Origin: Wuchereria bancrofti
Lineage: Eukaryota; Nematoda; Chromadorea; Rhabditida; Onchocercidae
Direction of reading: 5' to 3'
Length of the DNA stretch: 64,000 nt
Assembly: GCA_005281725.1 (NCBI GenBank)
Contig: SSBO01000012.1
Location: 1,904,194 to 1,968,193, forward strand
The notes under the pieces were generated by a model. That model searched no databases. It was not told the origin of the DNA and was given only the letters and a program-made list of their open reading frames with translations. The position numbers were made by a program, and so were the translations under genes. Positions 55,844 through 64,000 of this stretch are shown here, piece after piece (the stretch's first letter is position 1; each line of letters opens with the position of its first letter).

Positions 55844-56702
55844 TGGTAATGCAAGATTCTTGCATACATTATGAATTAAATTGATCAAATTTATATTAAG
55901 TCTCTTTCTATATTGCTCCTTTCATATTATTCATTCTTTAGTAATTGCTTATTACCATGAACACAAAGAAAAAATAATCATTATTGAACCATGCAATTAT
56001 AATGATGGAGATTGACTTGGTAATCTAATTTGTTCCATTGTTTGTTTTCGAAATACATTTTAAGATATAGGTTTGTACTTTTTTCAGTGTAAATTTGTGG
56101 AAATTTGAAAGAAAAACATTCAGAAAATTGAAAATATATTGAAAGAATTTTCAGCATTACTTGTTTTTGGTACTAATTTTAACATTGCTAAATCTTAGTT
56201 AATATTTTAATAGAGTGAAAATTGATAAGTTATCATAAATGTATTTTCATCAGTTTTTTTTTTTTTTTTTTTTTTTATCACATAACTATTATTGCTGAAT
56301 TAATTTAATAACTTTAATGCTTTTTTAAAACAATTTCGTTACGAATCAAAATATTCTTCCCTTTTCCAGTCAAATAAAATATTTTAAACCAGACATTCCA
56401 TTATTATAATTATTTTATCTGCGTTGAAAATTTATTTGATTTAAAAAAAAAAGCCAATTGACATATTTTTATCCCATTTCCATTACTGTTTAATTTCAGT
56501 ATAAAGGTAATAATTTTACCTTAAAAAAAAAAAAAAAATTATCCAATGAATGGTTATGCTTGATTAGTTAATTTCAACGAACAAATATGTTACCAATCGT
56601 TAAATCACTTTTAATAATTCATAAGTGAACAATTATGTCTAATTTTAGGTTGAAAAATTATTCATCTAAAAAATTAATTTGAATTTTATGCATAATATAG
56701 TT

Positions 56703-56963
56703 CTAGGCACAATACATTTCATGTATTAGAATTCTTGTTAAATTTATAGGAATGAAATGAATCATACAAATGAATAACATAAATGAGTACCACTGTAACA
56801 TCATTGGAAATGCGCCTGCTTCACAGATGCGAGATTGCATTTGGCCAAAAAATGCAATTGAGCGATTGTTTAAGTAACTTGGCAACATTAGTAGCATTCG
56901 AGAAGCAAGGAATACAACAATGTCCCGCGAATCTTTCATGTCTGTTATTTGTTTCTTTAAATT
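56703..56963 (-). CDS. Unrecognised exon-like ORF
   Basis: Minus-strand open frame that begins after an acceptor-like AAATTGCAG (before 56963) and runs to a stop at 56703. It encodes a mixed sequence with non-random codon use, including DSRDIVVFLASRMLLMLPSY and FFGQMQSRICEAGAF, followed by a hydrophobic end. Donors near 56790 and 56756 could end the exon earlier. I recognise no family and no neighbouring exon on this strand, so it may be one exon of an unseen gene, a decayed fragment, or chance. The plus strand is also open here (56783-56980), but its translation looks less protein-like. Confidence 0.3.
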   Translation of the reverse strand, partial: NLKKQITDMKDSRDIVVFLASRMLLMLPSYLNNRSIAFFGQMQSRICEAGAFPMMLQWYSFMLFICMIHFIPINLTRILIHEMYCA

Positions 56964-57321
56964 CTGCAATTTCTATTTGAAATGTCATTTTCTATTGAAT
57001 TTATCATATTTTTTTTCTAATAACAATTAATAACGAATGAAAAAAAAAAAAAAAAAGTAAGTGCATTTTGCATTATATAATAATGGTAGGCTTAAAATTG
57101 CATTTGTTATTATTAAAATAAGTGGGATTCAATAGAACTCATTCAACATTATTCTGAGAAAGTTAAACTAGATTCTCATAAATCAATAAAATTACTAATT
57201 CATAATTATCATTGCCAATTTTCGTCACAAAATTACACTTATTTACTTTTTCGTCATCAGATAATTTGTATCCAAAAAATCAAAAACGAAATTTAAATTG
57301 TAAACTTATTTTAAATTTTAG

Positions 57322-59268
57322 TGCCACAATACATTCATAACAGTGGTTATGATAGTGCTTGCGGCCGAGTGGAAAGGCAAATCAATCAATTCGTAATGCC
57401 AATGCTACAGTTATTATGTCTTTCCGGAAATATTCTAAATTTGCTCATCTATCGATTACCTTACTTTCAAGGTAGCACATCGGTTCATTTCCTGAAAGTA
57501 AAAGCTTACGCTAATTTGGTGTTCGTTGAATCCAGAGTTCTTGAGGTTAGTTTTCAGTATTTTTTTTTCAATTCTCCCAAACTTTAAATATATGAAATTT
57601 TGGAGACTAACTTTTTCACTTTTTCAATTCTTCAAGTTTTTTTTTTAACGTTTTAAACTGTTGTAAAAGAAACTTAAAACAATTTTTTCAAGGTGATACA
57701 TGCATGGAATGTGCATGCTGATCCTGCATTTGAAACATTTTATTGGTACACAAAACCATATGTCATTACAATGGCTAGCATAAGCGGTACAGTGTCCACA
57801 TGGTTCGTCATACTTAATATTTCATATTCATTTTTCTAAAGGATTAAATTTAGATTTAAAGTCAAAGAGCATCATCCTGTGTTAGTATTAAACTATAATT
57901 AATATTAAACTACTAGTTAATTTTAATAGTTATATTCTTTTTTTTTTCTTCTTGAAATATTGAAGTCTGTTTTATAATTTAGTACTGATTATATTGCAGA
58001 AAAGAAAAATCTCAATTCTACAATGTTTTCTTCAACAGCACCGTTACAAAAATACCAAATCGTTTAATTTCAGGATGACATTAGTGATAACAATTGAAAC
58101 GGTGCTCTGTGTATTATTACCATTTCATTTTCGTCAAATTTGCACAAAACGATTAAGTTTGATAATACTATTTTGCTTTGTACTATGCAGCATTTTCTTG
58201 CATATACCATTTATATTCAGTCAAACAGTTATCAGTAGCCCGATATTGAAGGAATTGGAAAATCGACAATATAATAGGTGCTTGAAAAAACAAAGAGAAG
58301 AAAAAAAAAATATTTCTATTTATATTTAATTGTTTAATTGATCTATTCTAATCTATTTTATATATCATTTTAATCAAATTGAAAATTTTTATCAGATGCT
58401 ATTGGATCACAAATCAATATTTTATGGAAACGTATAGGGAACCATTTTATGAGTATATACAAAAAACATATTATTGGTTGCAAATAACACTCTCTATTCT
58501 TATTCCAAATATTGCTATGCTTATATGCTCTGTATTAATCGTCGCGCAATTCAGTTTCAAGGTAAGCATTTTTTTTTTTTTTTTACATAAACATTTCATA
58601 GATTATGTTTCTTAATATACTGTAGATTACATACCGTAAAGTATATACCGTACTACAAGCTATAGTCAAATCAACCATTTATCTTCATTTATTCAATGCG
58701 AAACGAATTAAAAACTAATATGTAATTTAAATTTTTGAGCGTACAAAAGTGATATATGGAAAACTATTAATTAATGTTCCAGAATCACAATGAATCGTTT
58801 AGTCAACGACGAAAATGTGTGATTAGGATGACAGTTGCGACAACACTATCACACCTTTTACTGGAAGGACCTGCACTATTAACATTTGCTGCTGTTGCAA
58901 GAAAAGGTTATTTGCATTTGAGGAGTTGTTAAGATAATTGATAATAAAAATTGTTGTATTTGTTCAAAAATAAATTTTTTTTTTTTTTTTTTATAGGTGC
59001 AAATAGTTCAGATCATGGCAATAATATTTGTATATTAGCACATGGTAATAATTTGCTATCAGTAATTAATGCTGCAACGCCATTTTTTGTATTTCTTGCA
59101 TTTAACGAGCAATTTCGTCGTATGTCACTGATATTTATACAAGTTCACTTCGTACCCCGACGATTTATGAAGAAAACATCGGTGCCACCACATAAGCTAC
59201 ATGGTATTAGTTCATCCGTAAAACTGATCAATGCCAGTTCATTTCCAAGCAATTATACACATTTGTAA
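57322..59268 (+). CDS. Divergent neuropeptide (FMRFamide-type) GPCR
   Basis: Class A seven-transmembrane receptor, about 366 aa as seen, of the nematode FMRFamide/myosuppressin-type peptide-receptor group. Exons: 57322-57545, 57693-57802, 58074-58277, 58396-58561, 58783-58906, 58997-59268 (stop TAA), all in phase. TM1 contains SGNILNLLIY. TM3 runs into WMTLVITIETVLCVLLP, where relatives have ERY; here it is ETV, so Arg3.50 is missing. Cys58-region exons give the extracellular loop (NRCYWITN). TM6 follows RRKCVIRMTV. TM7 reads NLLSVINAATPFFVFLAF, lacking the usual Tyr of NPxxY. The first exon starts in phase 1 as xTG CCA, so the start codon may be split by an intron (A|TG) with an upstream exon not identified. 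An AATAAA overlaps the region just after the stop (59269-59274). Family call is moderate; the ligand is unknown. Confidence 0.8.
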
Positions 59269-60810
59269 AATAAATAATACATACATCCTTACCCTTTATT
59301 AAATGCGCTTCTTTTTTTTTTCTCATTCGTTTACTAAAAAAGACATTATTTGTTTAGTAATTATGATTGATTTGCCTTTCAGTTTGTTTATTCATTTATT
59401 TTTTCAAATTGTAAGTAAAAATTCCATTATTTATTACTTTTACTAAGTTTATATTTTGTTACTTTACAATAGAAAAAATGAGGCAGTAAGTAGTGAAAGA
59501 TAAAAAAAAAAATAAAAAATTATTCTTAAAGAACTATCTCAGCAAATAACATAATGTGTCATAGTAACTGAATGAATAAAATAAAAAAGGAAAAAATTTT
59601 TTATATTTTTTTGAAAGCAATTTCCTTAGCAGCGATTGTCATTCGTTTTATCTTCTCTTTCTCCTTTAAATTTCATTATTTCGCCGTTTGATTATATTTT
59701 ATTTGATCTACTAATAGGAGTTCTTTTTTCTCCCTTTTTTTTTTTCTAAACAACTTCATTTTAATGGACTCAATTAGTTTAACAAAAAATCATTTGTTTA
59801 TTTTGTATTTGTTGCTCTTCATATTTGTTATATTCATGTAAACAGTTTTGATCTCATCGCTCATGATTGTTCCATATCTATTTTTTTTCTTCTTTTTTTT
59901 TATATCTTTTTACAAATCTATTCTACAGTTAGCAGAATAAATGGATGGCTAACTTATATTACAAAATCAATAGATTCAATTTGTACTTTTAGATTTTTGG
60001 TATAAATTTACTTAATACATCCAAGTATGTTACAGAAAAACTTCATGCAAAAATTATTATGGTACAAAAGATTGCATAGATTATAATTAACTATGCATCT
60101 TAAGGCACTAATTAAATGTGTCAAATTACTTTGATATGGTTTATATAGGAGAGAAAATTTCTGTTTTCAATAAGAATCATTGCAAATATAGGTATAAATG
60201 CATATGCATAAATCGATGCTTATTTTTATACTTCTACTATTCCTTTTTCTATCTAAATTGTCAAAATTTTTGTTCACTCAAAATTTTATAATAGTTGTAA
60301 TATAGTATAAAAGTTATTCTTTAAAAAAAAAAAAACATGAACTGCTATTAGTGTGATCAAAACAATCAAAAAAAAAAAAAATTGATTCTCACTTGATAAA
60401 TGGACAATTGCTAAATTAGCTCAGGATAACATTGTTGCAAAACGAAATTTAATCAATGATGAATGTTGAACAAATCTTTAATCCTTAATAATTTTATTAT
60501 TAAAAATGAATGAACAAAATTAAAATATAAAAAGCAACAGACAAAGTTACTGATAAAACAGTGATCAGATGAATTCATCACATTAACTTAAAAATTATTT
60601 TAATCTTACTATTTCTCCTTAGATCTCAAGAAAAAAAAATTTTTTTCTTTTTAATATTTTTTGACGAAACCTCTTATCATTCCTATACCTCTTACTATAT
60701 AGTGAACTTTTTTATTTTTCAACGAAATAATAGGCAACATATAGATTATATGCATTAAGGATAATGTTAATCATACTATATTTGATGGTAATTTAATTTA
60801 ATGTTTCCAT
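59269..60810. other. Convergent 3' flanks of peptide-receptor and cyanase genes
   Basis: Region between two converging stop codons. It is AT-rich with T runs and has no coding-like segment. Plus-strand AATAAA at 59269-59274 and a minus-strand AATAAA at 60711-60716 may end the two transcripts. Confidence 0.5.
60711..60716 (-). promoter_or_regulatory. Candidate polyadenylation signal of the cyanase gene
   Basis: Minus-strand AATAAA (plus TTTATT) about 95 nt after the cyanase stop codon. Assigned by position only. Confidence 0.4.
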
Positions 60811-62103
60811 TCAAAAATCTTTATAAGGTAAGAATTTGCCTGATAATACAAGTGATACCCGATCACCTTGTTCATTTTTTTCACGTGCAACAGTTAGGTT
60901 AAAATCAATCGCACTCATTATACCATCACCAAATTCCTCCACAATTAGCTCCTTAATTGTAGGTCCATACACTGTTATCACCTTAATATTTTATCAGAAG
61001 TTAATTTTATCATATGATCATTTAATCATTTCTTTCCATCATACTACAAAAAATCTTTCACTACTACTACTTCTCATATAGATTTCCCTATTAAATTTAG
61101 CAGAGTATGTGCTGATATAAGAATGATCCATCAAGCGTTTATCAGAATGGTAATGAAATTTTGTTAAAATCAATGATTCTTATCAATGTTCCATTTCTCT
61201 TACTGTCTCAGTCTCCACTAGGAATAACAAATATGGAATGACAAATTTTTTTTTTTTTATAAGTAAATAAATTTGTGAGTAAAGAAGTAAGCGTATTTTG
61301 TTAGGAAAGATGTGAAATAACCTCATGTAATCGATAAAGAATTGGATCAGAGGGAATCCCCGGTGTTCCCTTCTGAGAAGCTGTTTGAAGCCATAAGAGA
61401 GCACTTTCCGGCAAATCAAATATCTCGGCAACTTTTTCTGCTTGTTCCTTCGACATGACCATTTGACCTAAGCATGCTGCAGTTGTCCATTCTTTACTTT
61501 TGCCAATTTTCTCCGCCACTGATTTCCATGTGACACCTTTTTGAACTTTTGTTGCCAAAATAAGATTTGTTACGTCTTGTCGAGATTTCATCACTTCGAC
61601 AGAGATAATTCTAGAAAATATGAAAAATACCAAAGACAACATATTTTTAAGCTGAAATTTACGCTTAAGGCTAAATTGATTCTGAATTGCGCTTATAAAA
61701 ACTGCATCACTATTTGAAATTTTTAAATTTAATTACTTCACTTATCGTTTGGTTGCTATACAGATTGAAATTTCTAGTGTCAATTTAAAAAATAGAGTTT
61801 TTGGATGAAAAATCATTTTTGCTAAGATAAAATTGTGTTAAAAATTAGAACTGACGAATAAATCAATCACGTATACTTTCACGTAATTGCAAGCAAAATA
61901 AATGATTAAGTAAAAATCACTCAAAAAAAATTTTTTTTTTTACACAACCATAATAAAAACTAAATTCAATAAGCGAAAATGCAAAACAAAAACTGATAAT
62001 AATGAGAGTGAAACAAATATATGGTTAATAAATAGCATACTAAATACCCGAGTGAAATCAATTACCCGGATCCTTCGAGAACATTTGCAATGCTACGTCT
62101 CAT
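60811..62103 (-). CDS. cynS: Cyanase (cyanate hydratase/lyase, EC 4.2.1.104)
   Basis: Enzyme that converts cyanate and bicarbonate to ammonia and carbon dioxide via carbamate; the bacterial form is a decamer. Exons: 62066-62103, 61322-61610, 60811-60981 (stop TGA), in phase, giving 165 aa against 156 in E. coli. The N-terminal part has the helical DNA-binding-like fold region (VTWKSVAEKIGKSKEWTTAA, then CLGQMVMSKEQAEKV). The C-terminal catalytic domain has YRLHE, VYGPTIKEL, EEFGDGIMSAIDFNLTV and GKFLPYKDF. The catalytic triad Arg96/Glu99/Ser122 of E. coli CynS corresponds to Arg106/Glu109/Ser132, with identical spacing. The start at 62103 (MRRSIANVLEGSG) rests on a phase-2 donor that fits; otherwise translation could begin at Met20 (61591), giving 146 aa. 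The introns and nematode neighbours make bacterial contamination unlikely. Cyanases are rare in animals, so horizontal origin is plausible but not shown here. Confidence 0.93.
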
Positions 62104-63874
62104 TCTTTTAGTGTAGTTGATGTGAAATTTAACCGGTGACGATTTAGCAACAGGGAACAATAAGCAGAGCAAAGAGGAAATGCTAGAGTAAAATGAATTT
62201 CACAAATGAGCAATTTTTATGAGATGGGTTGGATATATTTTAAAAGAGCGAGATATTTTTGTGTAAAGTAAAGGAAATGAATTTTAAGAAGCTGTTTGCT
62301 ACTGATTGAAATGTTTTTGAAATTTTTTCTTTCTTATAATTCGAATTTTGAAATGATAATATAACTAATATTAGCAATAATAATGCTAGTTCAAATTAGA
62401 AATGAAAGTAATATGTGATGTAAGCAAAATTTAAAATAACAATAATAAGTTATTATCAATGCTTTCTTGTTAATTCATCAAAAAAAAGGAAAAGGAAAAG
62501 TAAAAAAAAGAAAAGAAGGAAAGAAAAGAAACATTAATGGTGAAAAGAGAAGATTGTTAATCATTTAGGAATATTTAAAAAAATAAATCATTTCTGCTTT
62601 AGGTTCTATTAATCTTCGCTGTTTTCATTTAAGAAGGTAATTAAGGAAGCATCAAAATAACAAACATAAATAACAGTCATTACTAAAATGTTCCTAAAAA
62701 ACGAATTTATATCCGTTTCTTTCGTATCATTGCCACACCACTGAATGTAATTTAAAAAAAAAAATGAACTCATTTCTATCCCTGAGTGGCAAATTAATTT
62801 TTCAAAAAATAATAAACTGCTCATTATGCCATATCATTGATTTCATTAAAGAAAAAAGAAACAGAAATATTTAACACTTTTCCCAGTTATTAAAGCTTAA
62901 ATTCATCATTGATAAAAAAAAATGTAAAAGATGCAAACATTTTATGATTTCTCATTATGAAGTTCCAGTGGATAAGCCCTTAATATCTTATACAAAGTAA
63001 GTGCATTTGCATGAGAAGTTAATAAGTGACATTTACCTGACATTGCCATTATTGAAATTAAAATAACAGCTAGAAATCAAATGATGGATTAGTGGATAAG
63101 AATTGAATGATAGAGAAAACGAATTTTTTTTTTTTTCAAAAAGGTCAATTTTAACAATTGAGCATATATCAAATGATCGAATCTGATATTTACTTAAATA
63201 CGTAGAGCATCTAAGTCAAATACTCATTTGATACTCTAAGTGTGATATACATTTGAAAAGGTCAAATGATTAAACCTGATATTCACTCGAAAATGTCAAA
63301 TGAATACATTTTTTCTTAACCTGAACGCATCAGATGATTAAATGCAAAAAAAAAATTTTGATAAATAAGAATACATGCAACAAACCAAAATCTACCAAAG
63401 CTTTTTTATCTGAACGTATATGATTCACCTTTTGAAGGGAAATTTGAAAAGAAAAAAGAGTACAGCGTAAGAGTTATAATTAAGTTTCTGTTACGTATAA
63501 AATTAGCAGAAACAATTAAGTAGTAATGACTTGCATGATTACTGCTCTTTGATTTCTTTTTTTCAAATATTTCCTCTTTTTTTTTCGTCTTTTTATCCTT
63601 ACTTTTGCAATCTTCAAATTGCACTATTCTTCTTGTTTTCCTCTGGAAAATTGTTTTTATATTTTGACAGATTTTGTTTCAATTTACAAAGATTAACTTT
63701 GTTTTTTTTTTTTTTTTTAAAAACACCTGTAAGCAAGTAAACACTAACAAATGATACATGATAAAGGAACATCTGAACGAATAGAACTAACAAAGATAAA
63801 TTTTGTTAAATAAAGCCATTTTATTTTATAGCTGATATTTTGCATTTTAAAATGAATATTCAGAATTTATCACA
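62104..63874. other. Cyanase upstream flank, no gene seen
   Basis: AT-rich, with purine runs near 62485-62530. A very short minus-strand ATG segment with a donor near 63040 is too small to call. A diverged repeat pair is listed separately. It may contain the cyanase promoter. Confidence 0.45.
63169..63287. repeat. Diverged direct repeat, spacing 93 bp
   Basis: TCAAATGATCGAATCTGAT at 63169 recurs as a close variant at 63262, and a third TCAAATGA follows at about 63297. Noncoding; an old tandem repeat with intermediate sequence between copies. Confidence 0.6.
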
Positions 63875-64000
63875 TGTCTGTGTGTATGTGTCTGTTGTCT
63901 GTGTGTGTGTGTGTCTTTATATATATATATTTATTTATGTGTGTATTACCTTTGTGTGTATACATATGTGTTATGTGGTGTATGTGTGTGTGCGTGTGTG
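63875..64000. repeat. TG/TA-rich microsatellite running off the window
   Basis: GTGTGT tracts interrupted by TATATA and TTATTTATG. It continues beyond the right edge. Confidence 0.9.

Larger units (their letters stand above)
38437..56702. other. About 18 kb gene-poor region upstream of sax-3
   Basis: I see no exon with recognisable homology on either strand. The part just beyond 38437 should hold the sax-3 5' UTR and promoter; less AT-rich patches at 38680-38760 and 39780-39900 may be untranslated exons or regulatory DNA. The rest is AT-rich with many A/T runs (for example 44760-44789 and 50349-50376), a purine-rich tract (40372-40410), several microsatellites and the duplicated seam at 55525-55843. 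ORFs near 48009-48296 come from a GCA-type repeat; those around 42651 and 45927 look random. Confidence 0.5.

Noticed and set aside
63030..63110. Possible tiny minus-strand start exon (MAMS) with a donor near 63040
   Set aside because: Too short, and its phase 1 does not fit the cyanase exon at 61610 or any other exon in the window.
1..64000. Wolbachia-derived inserts, CRISPR arrays or intact transposons
   Set aside because: I looked for bacterial-type genes without introns, regular spaced repeats and transposase or reverse-transcriptase motifs and saw none; the cyanase is the only bacterial-like family and it has introns.

Overview
The window is nuclear DNA of a nematode, most likely a filarial worm (Onchocercidae). 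It is very AT-rich and full of long poly-A/poly-T tracts, and its genes are split by many mostly AT-rich introns with GT..AG ends. It encodes a 5-Ig/3-FN3 Roundabout receptor whose exons join in phase into a protein about the size I recall for C. elegans SAX-3. The filarial placement is inference from composition and gene content; I cannot name the species. I found no rRNA, tRNA, CRISPR array, bacterial operon or intact transposon.

Layout. At the left, a plus-strand GRIP-domain golgin (1375-4829) converges on a minus-strand aminergic GPCR (5977-10838, nine exons, 470 aa). A 4.5 kb gene-free stretch follows. Next come two more minus-strand genes: TMEM128 (15357-16346, four exons, 157 aa) and a complete sax-3/Robo gene (18161-38436, 23 exons, about 1289 aa). 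The 8.6 kb sax-3 intron between Ig4 and Ig5 holds two further open exon-like segments on the same strand, each with a phase that fits the gene. From 38437 to about 56700 I see no convincing gene, only simple repeats and an assembly seam: an exact 159-bp duplication around the only N (55684). The right end has an unrecognised minus-strand exon-like ORF (56703-56963), a plus-strand neuropeptide-type GPCR (57322-59268) and a minus-strand cyanase gene (60811-62103, three exons, 165 aa) with all three catalytic residues. The window ends in a TG-rich microsatellite.

The genes do not form one pathway. Three are neuronal or signalling receptors (an amine receptor, a Slit receptor and a peptide-type receptor), two are endomembrane proteins (golgin and TMEM128), and one is a metabolic enzyme of patchy distribution. 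The cyanase is the most unusual item. It is rare in animals, yet here it has introns and sits among nematode genes, which argues against contamination and suggests old horizontal acquisition or retention of a gene lost elsewhere. Exon coordinates were derived by hand from splice signals and reading-frame continuity; exon lengths and phases agree across all joins except where stated.
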